Part shown: positions 41,914 to 49,504 of the stretch, piece by piece
Numbering within the stretch: the first letter of the stretch is position 1
Layout of the letters: every line of letters starts with the position of its first letter
DNA from: Phenylobacterium haematophilum
GTDB lineage: Bacteria > Pseudomonadota > Alphaproteobacteria > Caulobacterales > Caulobacteraceae
Assembly (NCBI RefSeq): GCF_014196295.1
Contig: NZ_JACIDK010000006.1
Coordinates: forward strand, 185,147-249,146
DNA: 64,000 nt
Direction of reading: 5' to 3'
Translations under genes and position numbers: made by a program
Notes under the pieces: generated by a model
Told to the model about the DNA's origin: nothing
The model's input: only the letters and a program-made list of their open reading frames with translations
Databases searched by the model: none

Positions 41914-42879
41914 TCAGAGGCCTAGCTTCCCCGCCGGACTGCCCTGGCTGAGCTTCGCCCGCCGCACGTAGCTGCGCATGGTGGTCAAGCTCCGGTGGCG
42001 GGTATGACCCATGATCTCCTCGTCGGGCACGCCGTTGCGGTAGGCCGTCGTGACGAAGCCCGCTCGAAGACCATGAGGACTCACCGGTTCGGCCAGGGAA
42101 CCGTGCACGCCGGCCTCCGCCGCCCGCCGCAGTAAGATCTGGCGCACGGCGTCCTCGCTGAGACGGCGCGGCTCGACACGGGCCGCTTTATTGACCTTCC
42201 TGAACACGGGGCCGCACGTGATCGCTGCCGCGTCCAGCCAGTGCCTGAGGGCTCGGACAGGGCAGGTGTCCTCGTGGCGGCCGAACACGACCATAATCTC
42301 AGCGCCTTCTCCGTCCTTGTCGGTCTTGGACTTCTGCAGCAGCAGCTTCACGCCATCGTTCGACCAGGTGAGACGCTCCACATCCAGCGCCACCAGCTCG
42401 GACCGCCTGAGCGCGCCGGCGAAGCCGATCAACAGCAAGGCCCGGTCCCGGTCGCCGGCCAGGCCTGACTCGCACACGCGGCTCAGCTTCTTGAGCTCCA
42501 CTGTGGTCAGCGCGGACGACCGCCGGCCGCGGCTGCCATGGATGCGGCCGATGCCGCGCAGAGTCTCGCGGATGGCGGGATGCTTGGTGTCGAGTGGATG
42601 ACCGGCGACGCCTGAGGCCCGCGCGATGGCGGCCACGCGCCGGCGCAGCGTCTGCATGGCATAGCCTTCGCCCGCGGCCGCCAGATAGGCGCCGACCACG
42701 TCCGGCGCCGCGGGCAATGCGATCAGACCGTGGCGCGCACACCAAGCCTCGTAGTGCTTCAAGTCAGTGGCGTAGGCCCGCAAGGTCGCCGGCGCGTCGG
42801 CCGCGTCCTGATAGGCTTGCGCCTTGGCTATCGCCATGGCGGCGCGGGCGGTTGGCGGCTTTGTTTTTGGGGCGTCCAC
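41914..42879 (-). CDS. Tyrosine recombinase / integrase
   Basis: A 321-residue site-specific recombinase. The N-terminal SAM-like arm-binding part (ATLRAYATDLKHYEAWC) precedes the catalytic domain with Arg 158 in GALRRSELVALD, Lys 185 in QKSKTDK, His-x-x-Arg at 269-272 in SPHGLRAGF, His 295 in GHTRHRS and nucleophile Tyr 304 in MRSYVRRA. All five catalytic positions are present, so it should be active. GTG 42879 is preferred, with GGAG six bases upstream. It probably mobilised the surrounding island; no attachment site is recognisable in the window. Confidence 0.92.
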   Translation of the reverse strand: MDAPKTKPPTARAAMAIAKAQAYQDAADAPATLRAYATDLKHYEAWCARHGLIALPAAPDVVGAYLAAAGEGYAMQTLRRRVAAIARASGVAGHPLDTKHPAIRETLRGIGRIHGSRGRRSSALTTVELKKLSRVCESGLAGDRDRALLLIGFAGALRRSELVALDVERLTWSNDGVKLLLQKSKTDKDGEGAEIMVVFGRHEDTCPVRALRHWLDAAAITCGPVFRKVNKAARVEPRRLSEDAVRQILLRRAAEAGVHGSLAEPVSPHGLRAGFVTTAYRNGVPDEEIMGHTRHRSLTTMRSYVRRAKLSQGSPAGKLGL

Positions 42880-42899
42880 GAGGGCTCCAAAGGGGCGGA

Positions 42900-42932
42900 T
42901 TACACGCGATAATGATCCTTCTCGCGCGTTAT
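42900..42932. repeat. Imperfect inverted repeat upstream of the integrase
   Basis: TTACACGCGA (42900-42909) and TCGCGCGTTA (42922-42931) pair at eight of ten positions around a 12-base loop, 21 bases upstream of the integrase start. Possible operator, arm site or terminator (TTTTTCT follows on the + strand). Low confidence. Confidence 0.3.
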
Positions 42933-43015
42933 TTTTCTCTTAGTCGATAGCTGGTTTCGGCATTGATGCGCCAGCTGACATTCCGTTACTCCCGCACATC
43001 CAACATGGCCTGTGC

Positions 43016-43370
43016 CTAGCCGAGCGACAGCACCGCGTTGCCGCGGCCGTCCGCGATGTCGCCGGCAACCATCAGGCGGATGGATTCGCCGCGTCGCCGC
43101 GGTGGGAGACGCCATTCCGCGTCAAGCTGGACTCCCTGGAAGTTGTCGTTCAGGCTGAAGTTCAGCACGCTGGCGACGGCGTTCTGACCGTAGCCCGACG
43201 AGGCGATGCGCTGCCCAGGGGCGTAAACTGCGGCAGTGCGTTGATCAGGGTCTCGATAGTAGCCGAGCCAGCCGTGCGTCCTCCTGCGTGACAGTCACGA
43301 TCGGGCAGTTGGCCACGTAATCCTTGCGTGCGATGCGGGAGCCGGTGACGACGACTTCACCCAACCGTTC
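43016..43370 (-). pseudogene. Decayed TonB-dependent receptor
   Basis: On the - strand three frames carry successive receptor fragments: LGEVVVTGSRIARKDYVAN (N-terminal plug start), SATIETLINALPQFTPLGS (plug), and after a large gap LNDNFQGVQLDAEWRLP with a C-terminal IADGRGNAVLSLG before a stop. Frame changes and missing sequence show this is a remnant with no capacity for a full receptor (about 700-900 residues). It lies between the integrase and the recombinase-like gene. Confidence 0.7.
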
Positions 43371-43394
43371 TCGTTGGTTATGGAGCCGGCGACC

Positions 43395-43931
43395 TCAGAC
43401 CTTCCTAGGTGTAGACGCTGAGCCAACGTTCGGAGCGGGTCGGGACAGCGCGGCCAAGGTTTCGCGAGCCTCATGCCGCTTCAGCTTGCGCCAAACGGTC
43501 ATTCGAGAGACGCGCAGACGCCTCGCGATTTCTGCCGGCCCGATGCCACAGCTCCTTAAGCGCAGAATTGCATCCTCTGTCGCCATCAGGTCGATCGAGC
43601 GGCGTTTGGGCTGAAGATCGGCTACGGCCCTGAGGGCGGCGCGCAAATAACGGTCACCCCTGCCTCTGGTCGAAAAATCTTCATCCAATACGTATAGGCT
43701 GGCGCCGCGCTCATGAAGCCGGTCCAGAACCTCGAGGGCGGACAGCCCTATGAGGTCAGACAATGCAAATACGACGAGCTCGTCCCCCGGGCCTATGAAA
43801 GACAGTATCGCCCCAAGGACAGAGCCAGCGGAGGCTCCTTCGCTCCGAACAACCTGACAGCCGACGGAAGTCAGGAGCGCGACGGTTGAATCGTGCGGCC
43901 CCGCACGAGCACCGACGTAGCCGATCCTCAC
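43395..43931 (-). CDS. Serine-recombinase-like protein lacking catalytic residues
   Basis: A 178-residue protein with the resolvase fold: VRIGYVGARAG (beta1 and the nucleophile loop), SEGASAGSVLGAILSFIGPGDE, LVVFALSDLIGLSALEVLDRL, ERGASLYVLDEDFSTRG, and a C-terminal Hin-like helix-turn-helix (GIGPAEIARRLRVSRMTVWRKL). In active enzymes the first loop is Y-A-R-V-S-T with a nucleophilic Ser, and L-D-R-L-G-R supplies two Arg; here these read YVGARAG and SDLIGL, so catalysis should be lost. The start is uncertain: GTG 43931 puts it where similarity begins, and the frame is open to 44174. It may act as a DNA-binding regulator. Confidence 0.6.
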   Translation of the reverse strand: MRIGYVGARAGPHDSTVALLTSVGCQVVRSEGASAGSVLGAILSFIGPGDELVVFALSDLIGLSALEVLDRLHERGASLYVLDEDFSTRGRGDRYLRAALRAVADLQPKRRSIDLMATEDAILRLRSCGIGPAEIARRLRVSRMTVWRKLKRHEARETLAALSRPAPNVGSASTPRKV

Positions 43932-44255
43932 TCCAGACGTGACCAGTTCCGAGTCGGTGTTTTGCGTGTCTGCGTGCGATTGCCTCACCAATGGCGACCT
44001 CTCACAAAAGAGCCTGCTGGGAATACGCGACAGTGCCCAGCAAGCCCTCATATCGCCTCGAGCCGGGGGCCTGTAGATGTCTGGGACGCGCCGCTCGAAG
44101 CTGAGGCCGCGATCGAAATCCTCATCGACAGGCTGCTCAGTTCGCCCGAGTCTGAAGACATTCCCCAGCCGCACCCTGCTGCGGCTGCGTGGGTGTGAGA
44201 CACCAGCGGTTCATCACCCCATAGCTTCACGCGGTCGAGCAACCGCACCTGCAAC
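43932..44255. other. Intergenic or leader region
   Basis: Between the recombinase-like gene and mgtC. It holds the non-homologous upstream extension of the recombinase-like frame (to 44174) and - strand shadows. I see no ribosome site, hairpin or repeat to assign. Confidence 0.4.
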
Positions 44256-44804
44256 TCAGGGATCCTCGCTCTTGTCCTCTGCAGCCCGCTGGTCATCGGC
44301 TCGCGGACGTATAGCGGCCCCAACCTCTGGCCGCAGAAGCCGATCGCTCGAGGCGTTCACGCGCGCGCGCATTGAGAAGCGGCTCCAGCCCGGAACACGA
44401 GGTAGCTCGAGAACGCCCAGGATCAGTACAGCAGCGATGACAGCAAGGTGGTAGAGGCCGTAAGCTGTGCTCAAGCCGACCGCTGTGGACGCCCACAGGG
44501 TGGCTGCCGTCGTGAGCCCGGTCACGCGGGAGCCGTCCCGCAAAATCACACCCGCTCCGATGAAGCCGATCCCGGTGACCACGCCCACTGCAATTCGCCC
44601 CTGGTCGCCGATTGCACCCGATATGAGGCCGAACGCGCATGAACCCAACACCGTGGCCATATAGGTTCGGATGCCGGCGTCACGGCCGCGCCGCTCCCGT
44701 TGCCACCCGATCGCGCAGCCGAGTAGCGCAGCAAGCGCGATCCGAAAGATATCGAGGTACCAAGGGCTCTCGGCCATGTCTTGCCCGCTTCGTCGGTTCG
44801 CCAT
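44256..44804 (-). CDS. mgtC: MgtC/SapB family membrane protein
   Basis: A 182-residue membrane protein of the MgtC/SapB family, with helices in DIFRIALAALLGCAIGWQRE, the signature GRDAGIRTYMATVLGSCAFG, VTGIGFIGAGVILRDG, VTGLTTAATLWASTAVG and a final helix LAVIAAVLILGVLELPR. The family is linked to Mg-limitation and survival in macrophages; the start region is ambiguous (ATG 44804 with AGGGAG ten bases upstream, or ATG 44777). The C-terminal ACT-like tail of full-length MgtC is absent. Confidence 0.88.
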   Translation of the reverse strand: MANRRSGQDMAESPWYLDIFRIALAALLGCAIGWQRERRGRDAGIRTYMATVLGSCAFGLISGAIGDQGRIAVGVVTGIGFIGAGVILRDGSRVTGLTTAATLWASTAVGLSTAYGLYHLAVIAAVLILGVLELPRVPGWSRFSMRARVNASSDRLLRPEVGAAIRPRADDQRAAEDKSEDP

Positions 44805-45237
44805 GGAGGGATCGCTCCCTACACCATGGTCTATGGGAGACACCTTAACCAACATGCGTTGCGCTTGGCGCCTTCCGGCGAAGCGAGGGGCTTATCCTCT
44901 ACCCTGTGAGACCCCAATGTAGAGCCCACGACGACCACCCCTTAGCTGTGCGACAGCTTGTCTCCAGGTGAACGGTCCGGATAGTGGCTCGGTCGATCTT
45001 CAACGCCACCGATCTCAATCCTGACCGCAGCGACTTCAACCACCTGTTCAAGGACAACAAGCGCTTCCTGGCGGATTGCGCAGCTTTACCTATCGTCCTA
45101 GGCGCGCTAACGCGCCGGATCTCCACGGTCCGAGCCCCAAGAATAACTTCCAGGTGGCGATCACGGATTGGATCGGCGCAAGTGCCAGCCAAATCCGCAG
45201 CACACGTGACGGCTTGGTCCAAGCCGCTGAGGCCCAA
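44805..45237. other. Intergenic region with a perfect small hairpin
   Basis: 433 bases with weak frames on both strands (44899-45237 - and 44984-45241 +) that I could not assign. A perfect GGCGCG-CTAA-CGCGCC stem-loop lies at 45101-45116 but has no T-run. Possibly more decayed coding sequence. Confidence 0.4.
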
Positions 45238-45398
45238 CTAGACCTTGATGTCGATTCCGTCCGTCCATTTGGTGTTGTGGGACGTCTCGCCGCTGGCGTG
45301 GCTCGTCTCGGGTTTCACCGCCGGCTCGGCCGGCTACTGGGGCCGGTCCGCCTGAGCCAGGACCGCGGAGCTCCCGGGCTGGTGGCGGAGACGTTCAT
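45238..45398 (-). pseudogene. Decayed copy of the small gene at 60.3 kb
   Basis: The - strand matches the intact 53-codon gene at 60313-60474 over its whole length: same MNVSA start, SSAVLAQA-like middle, KPETSHASGETSHN core and DIKV end. Here it is 161 instead of 162 bases, so the frame is shifted after the first codons, and the restored frame has an internal TAG. The copy is therefore inactive. Confidence 0.75.
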
Positions 45399-45504
45399 CC
45401 TCACCGTCAAACGGCTTCTGCGCACGTGTGTATACACCGTTTTGCAAGGTCACCGGCCTACGCGCAGGTGAAAGCTCCTGGGACTTGCCGCGACCGTCGC
45501 TACA

Positions 45505-46080
45505 TCACCTCGCGCCTCGATCTCGTTGCAGAGCGACCTCAGCGAACCGATGAAGGTCGTGATCCGTTCGCCCGTAGAGTCGCGCAATCCCCCCTTCCAC
45601 AACATCGAGACCGACCTCGGCCGCCTCGGCGATCGCCATAACCTCCGGGGCCGCCTCGCGTGGAAGGAAGAAGGCGACGTGCGGAAATATGGCCGTATGG
45701 TGCCCCCCAAAGCCGCCCGCATTGCAGCTGCTGACGGTCGTCGCCCCCAACGCCGACAGCGCCAGGGTCGCGCCGATCACGCCAATATCGAGACCCCAAA
45801 GATCCTCCTCCGGCAGGAAAGCGTCCTCCCGCTCGTGCTCATAGAGTTCAGCCTCCTCGTTGAGCCCAGCGCTCGCCGCGAACCGCTGGAAGAGCGCCGC
45901 CTCTTGGGCCAGCGCATCGGCAACCTGGTCCCAGCTGGCCCCGCGCATATCCCGGTATTGCTGGTTGCCCTGCAGCCCGTCGTCTTCGCCGGCGTCAGCC
46001 TCCTCGTCGGAGAGAACCGCCAGCGCATCAAGGTCGAGTTCGCGAACGATGGCCACGGAGTAGATGCGCGATCCGGTCAT
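45505..46080 (-). CDS. Hypothetical protein, island-encoded
   Basis: A 191-residue protein with an acidic N-terminal half (ELDLDALAVLSDEEADAGED, then EEDLWGLDIGVIG) and a C-terminal globular part: GATTVSSCNAGGFGGHHTAI, then FPHVAFFLPREAAPEVMAIA and GLDVVEGGIARLY. The SCN...GGHHT block looks like an active or binding site. I do not recognise a family. It is divergent from the restriction-modification-like block (95 bases between starts), so it may belong to it. Confidence 0.55.
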   Translation of the reverse strand: MTGSRIYSVAIVRELDLDALAVLSDEEADAGEDDGLQGNQQYRDMRGASWDQVADALAQEAALFQRFAASAGLNEEAELYEHEREDAFLPEEDLWGLDIGVIGATLALSALGATTVSSCNAGGFGGHHTAIFPHVAFFLPREAAPEVMAIAEAAEVGLDVVEGGIARLYGRTDHDLHRFAEVALQRDRGAR

Positions 46081-46147
46081 CCTCGCCTTCCCTCGTGGTC
46101 CTTGCCCCGCCGCCTGAAAAGAACAAAATGGAAACTACGCTCGACGG

Positions 46148-46175
46148 GGCGCCTATGTGGCGCCACTCTGGCGCC
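46148..46175. promoter_or_regulatory. Three GGCGCC hexamers at 11-bp spacing
   Basis: GGCGCC occurs at 46148-46153, 46159-46164 and 46170-46175, each palindromic and one helical turn apart, ending at the ATG of the ribbon-helix-helix gene. Such phased repeats are typical operators of ribbon-helix-helix repressors. They could alternatively be recognition sites for the adjacent methyltransferase or nucleases; that is speculation. If the regulator starts at ATG 46128, they would be coding. Confidence 0.5.
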
Positions 46176-46388
46176 ATGCTACTTGATTCGAAAACGGCGA
46201 CGGTCCGCACCCTAGACCGGATCAATCTGCGGCTCCCGGGCGAAACCTTCGACGCCATTGATGCGGCCCGAGGCGCTCGTCCGGGGAACATCTCGCGTAA
46301 CACTTGGATAACCGAAGCGGTCGAAGAGAAATTGGCCCGTGATCGCGCAGAGAACGGCCAAGGAAAAGGCGGCGCGGGCGATGCCTAG
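46176..46388 (+). CDS. Ribbon-helix-helix type regulator
   Basis: A 70-residue protein with a likely ribbon-helix-helix core: DRINLRLPGETFDAIDAARG (strand plus first helix), GNISRNTWITEAVEEKLAR (second helix). The start is uncertain: ATG 46176 fits the domain but has no ribosome site (the hexamer repeats occupy it), ATG 46128 is the alternative. The stop overlaps the methyltransferase start by eight bases, so it is the first gene of the block. Likely role: control of the methyltransferase/nuclease operon, comparable to C proteins of restriction systems. Confidence 0.65.
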   Translation: MLLDSKTATVRTLDRINLRLPGETFDAIDAARGARPGNISRNTWITEAVEEKLARDRAENGQGKGGAGDA

Positions 46389-47526
46389 CTTCTACGAATT
46401 CTTCGCGGGCGGCGGTATGGCCCGGGCCGGCCTTGGCAAGCGCTGGACCTGCCTATTCGCCAACGACTTCGACACGAAGAAGGGCCTGACCTACCAGTTG
46501 AACTATCCCACCGGGGACGTGCTCAGGATTGACGACGTCCGGAAGATCAAGGCGGCTGAACTGCCCGGACACGCCGATCTGATCTGGGGCTCTTTTCCGT
46601 GCCAGGATCTGTCGCTGGCCGGCGGCGGCGCCGGCTTGAAGGGCGAACGCTCGGGCACCTTCTATCCCTTCTGGGAGATCGTGAAGGGATTGGTCGCCGA
46701 CGGGCGCGCTCCGAAGCTCATCGCCTTGGAAAACGTCCTCGGGACCCTGACCTCGCACAGCGGCCGCGATTTCGAGGCGATCTGCAAGACCTTCGCCGAC
46801 GCCGGCTATCGCTATGGCGCGCTGGTCATCAACGCCGCCCTGTTCGTACCGCAGTCGCGGCCGCGGCTGTTCATCATCGGCGTCCGCGACGACGTCGAAG
46901 TCGACCCAGCCCTGCTTTCGCCAGAGCCCATCGCGCCGTTCCACACCGCCGCCCTGCAGCGCGCCTTCGAACGCGTCAGCAAAACGGCCCAGAAGAAGAT
47001 GGTTTGGTGGAACATTCCCGCGCCAGCGAGACGCAACGCCACCTTCGCCGACTTTATCGAAGAGAACCCGACCAGCGTCAGCTGGCACACGGACGCCGAG
47101 CGGGATCTGCTGATCGGCAAGATGTCGCCAGTCAACAAGGCCAAGCTGGAAGCCGCTAAGCGCGCCGGCCGACGTATGGTGGGCTGCGTCTACAAGCGCA
47201 CACGGCTGGATGAGCGTGGGGTGAAGGTGCAGCGTGCGGAAGTCCGGTTCGACGATGTCGCCGGCTGCCTGCGGACGCCGGCCGGCGGCTCTAGTCGCCA
47301 GGTGATCGTCGTGGTCGACGGCAAGAAGGTGCGCAGCCGGCTGATCTCCGCCCGTGAGACCGCCCGCTTGATGGGATTGGACGAGAGCTACAAGCTGCCG
47401 AAGAACTACAACGAGGCCTATCACCTGACCGGCGACGGTGTGGCCGTGCATGTGGTTCGACACCTGGCGGAACAGCTCTTCGAGCCCCTCCTCGGCGTCG
47501 ATGACGCGGCGAAGGCGGCCGCGTGA
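46381..47526 (+). CDS. DNA (cytosine-5) methyltransferase
   Basis: A 381-residue C5-methyltransferase. Motif I is YEFFAGGGMARAGLG, motif IV SFPCQDLSLAGGG with catalytic Cys 74, motif VI ALENVLG (ENV 117-119), motif VIII QSRPRLFIIG (158-162), and motif X near the C-terminus in TGDGVAVHVVRHLAEQL. The region of about 200-300 would be the target-recognition domain. ATG 46381 overlaps the regulator; the longer frame to 46339 is a shadow. The nuclease gene begins in the overlap of its stop codon (GTGA). It is expected to protect host DNA from the partner nucleases; its recognition site is not predictable. Confidence 0.93.
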   Translation: MPSFYEFFAGGGMARAGLGKRWTCLFANDFDTKKGLTYQLNYPTGDVLRIDDVRKIKAAELPGHADLIWGSFPCQDLSLAGGGAGLKGERSGTFYPFWEIVKGLVADGRAPKLIALENVLGTLTSHSGRDFEAICKTFADAGYRYGALVINAALFVPQSRPRLFIIGVRDDVEVDPALLSPEPIAPFHTAALQRAFERVSKTAQKKMVWWNIPAPARRNATFADFIEENPTSVSWHTDAERDLLIGKMSPVNKAKLEAAKRAGRRMVGCVYKRTRLDERGVKVQRAEVRFDDVAGCLRTPAGGSSRQVIVVVDGKKVRSRLISARETARLMGLDESYKLPKNYNEAYHLTGDGVAVHVVRHLAEQLFEPLLGVDDAAKAAA

Positions 47527-48383
47527 CGGTCATCCCCTGCGAGCAGGATCCGCGGCTCCGTGCCGAGATCGAACGCTTTGCGGAGGTCCTGAAAACCCAA
47601 GCGCATCAGCTGGGCGACCACGGGCTGGACGAAACCAGCTTCTACAGCTCCCCGATCTTTCGCGGCGCCATCGAGAAGGTACGCGGTGAATTCTCCGCGA
47701 CCATGCGGGGCAAGCGCGAGTTCGTGCAGCACGTCCTCAACCACATGGAAGACGGCGGCTTCATCGCTGGATGGGACCGGACCCAGGGCAAGGCGCGCAA
47801 CGACTATTACGTCCGATTGCATAGTGGCCGCCTGGCCGTCATCGACCTGAAGGGCTGCCTCGACGGCGAGAACACCAACAAGTTCGAACGCCCCGCAGAC
47901 GCCGACGAGTTCATCACCTGGAGCCTCTGCACAAACTCCGGCGCAGACCCTCGCCGGAACGCCTGGTCCGGCATCCACACACGGCTGAGCGCCGAAATGA
48001 TCAGCCGCAACAAGCGCGTCGATGGCGTGGTGATCTGGGACATGATCTGCGGCACGCTTGGGCGACCCTGTCCTAAGCTTGCGGCGCTGGACGGCGCCGT
48101 TCGTCGGACCGCCGTCGGCCCGTTCCTCACCCCACCGCCTTGCATCTACGTCTTCCCGGCCGCCATCCCATCGCGCGCCCATCCGCAGTCGACCGCCCAG
48201 ACTTTGCAACAGGTGGAGCTGTTGGCCGCCTTCCACGCGGCCTTCGGCGAACGCGACGAGGAGGTCAACTACGTGGACTTCGAGGTCGGCGAGCAGGCCG
48301 ATGAACTCTTCCGGCGCACAGTGATCCGCCGCGCCGGCGTCGTACAGCACGCGTCCGACATGACGGCCATCCAGCGTGTCTGA
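47523..48383 (+). CDS. Predicted restriction endonuclease, PD-(D/E)XK-like
   Basis: A 286-residue protein whose GTG start overlaps the methyltransferase stop. A likely nuclease core is RNDYYVRLHSGRLAVIDLKG, giving Asp 94 and Asp 108-x-Lys 110 in a D-x13-D-x-K spacing, the PD-(D/E)XK pattern; the hydrophobic AVID strand supports it. The remainder (ENTNKFERPADADEF, then VDGVVIWDMICGTLGRP) is unassigned. By position it is the restriction partner of the methyltransferase; direct family membership was not recognised. Confidence 0.7.
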   Translation: MTVIPCEQDPRLRAEIERFAEVLKTQAHQLGDHGLDETSFYSSPIFRGAIEKVRGEFSATMRGKREFVQHVLNHMEDGGFIAGWDRTQGKARNDYYVRLHSGRLAVIDLKGCLDGENTNKFERPADADEFITWSLCTNSGADPRRNAWSGIHTRLSAEMISRNKRVDGVVIWDMICGTLGRPCPKLAALDGAVRRTAVGPFLTPPPCIYVFPAAIPSRAHPQSTAQTLQQVELLAAFHAAFGERDEEVNYVDFEVGEQADELFRRTVIRRAGVVQHASDMTAIQRV

Positions 48384-49110
48384 TTCGGGGCCCCTCTTCG
48401 GGCGCAATCCCGACGCGGTGAATTTCCCACCGTTCGAGACCGAGGACCTGCGGGAGAACCTGACGCGCTTCCTCAACACGCCGTTTGAGCAGCCCGACGG
48501 GCAGGCCGCGCCGGTCGGCAACTTCCGTTGGGGCGTCTACGCCTTCTTCGACTACGACGGCGAGCCGATCTACGTCGGCCAGACTAACGAGCGACTGCGC
48601 ACGCGTATCCGGCGCCACCTCACCAATCAGCGGACCGACGCCGTGGCCATGTCGGTGCTCGATCCCTTCGAAGTCTTCGAGATCGAGGTTTGGCCCCTTC
48701 CCCAGTTTCAGGGTTCGAATCGAGCCGACAATGCCGCCCGCCAGCACCTCGACGCGCTGGAGCGCCTCATTACGGAGCGGGCTGTCGACGGCTCTCAATT
48801 CAAGGCGATTCTCAACGAGAAGGACCCACCACCGGGCGCCCTCGCCGTCGAGGCCCCGCCTTCGTTTCGCGGGCGGATTGTCTCCGAGCGCGTCTTCGAA
48901 CTTCGCTCTCATCCGGACTTCCGCATTTCCCGACGCGCGCTGATCATTTCGCGGCTTGCCCAGGTGATCTCCGAGCGAAAGGTCCAGGGCGGTTTGCGGC
49001 GGGTTCTGCTGACCCAGGCCAAACGCCTGCAGTGGCTCTCAGCCCGGCGCTACGAGGCCTTGGGCGGCGCCGCATCGGTGGCTGCGGAAGCGGAAGGCGA
49101 AGAGGTATAA
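48376..49110 (+). CDS. GIY-YIG domain nuclease
   Basis: A 244-residue protein with a GIY-YIG nuclease domain: WGVYAFFDYDGEPIYVGQT gives G-V-Y 53-55 and Y-V-G 66-68, then LRTRIRRHL (basic) and a downstream Glu in LDALERLI. An N-terminal FNFPPFETEDLRENL-like leader and a C-terminal DNA-binding-type region follow. Its GTG start overlaps the upstream nuclease stop by eight bases, so all four genes form one tight operon. A similar layout appears in Eco29kI-type restriction enzymes, but the match is not close. The presence of two nucleases with one methyltransferase is unusual. Confidence 0.75.
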   Translation: MSDSGPLFGRNPDAVNFPPFETEDLRENLTRFLNTPFEQPDGQAAPVGNFRWGVYAFFDYDGEPIYVGQTNERLRTRIRRHLTNQRTDAVAMSVLDPFEVFEIEVWPLPQFQGSNRADNAARQHLDALERLITERAVDGSQFKAILNEKDPPPGALAVEAPPSFRGRIVSERVFELRSHPDFRISRRALIISRLAQVISERKVQGGLRRVLLTQAKRLQWLSARRYEALGGAASVAAEAEGEEV

Positions 49111-49120
49111 GGCTCGTCGC

Positions 49121-49257
49121 GTCGCGGCCAGGGTGGCCGAAGAACGGCCTGACGCCGTGCTTACAGATTACATGATGCCTGTGATGGACAGCGCCGCATT
49201 GATCACGACCGTGGCCAGCGACTCAAAGTTTAACCACACATCCTCATCGCGGTGATG
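49121..49257 (+). pseudogene. Decayed response-regulator receiver fragment
   Basis: An open stretch reads ARVAEERPDAVLTDYMMPVM then DSAALIT, the unmistakable phosphoacceptor part of a REC domain (Asp in LTDYMMPVMD), and runs into a stop about 30 codons later. Upstream it meets the GIY-YIG stop without a start. It is a fragment of a larger signalling gene left at the right edge of the island. Confidence 0.7.
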
Positions 49258-49504
49258 AGTTCGGCTTCCTAAGCCACCGTCAGGAGCGATGTCCTGCCAT
49301 CCCAATCAGTGCCCAAGCCGTTCAAGACTTGCGCCGTGCCCGAGATTGGGCGCGATGGCGGTCCTTGGCCGAAGGTTGCTGGCAATCATCCGGACCTAGG
49401 GCTAGGGCTTAGTCCACGCGTCTTTCTAGAGTAGATTTCGCGAGCGGCGCCGCGACACGCAACATCAGCGCCCCCGGATCAGTTTGATCGATAGAGGAGC
49501 GCTC
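49258..49504. other. Intergenic region
   Basis: 247 bases between the receiver fragment and the sorbosone-dehydrogenase-like gene. I see only short frames and no recognisable motif; the ribosome site of the next gene (GAGGAG) is at its right end. Confidence 0.4.

Noticed and set aside
45101..45116. Perfect GGCGCG-CTAA-CGCGCC hairpin as a terminator
   Set aside because: There is no T-run on either side and no gene ends directly upstream.
44899..45237. 112-codon - strand frame and + strand frame 44984-45241
   Set aside because: Neither shows a motif or ribosome site; the overlapping pair cannot both be real and neither could be favoured.
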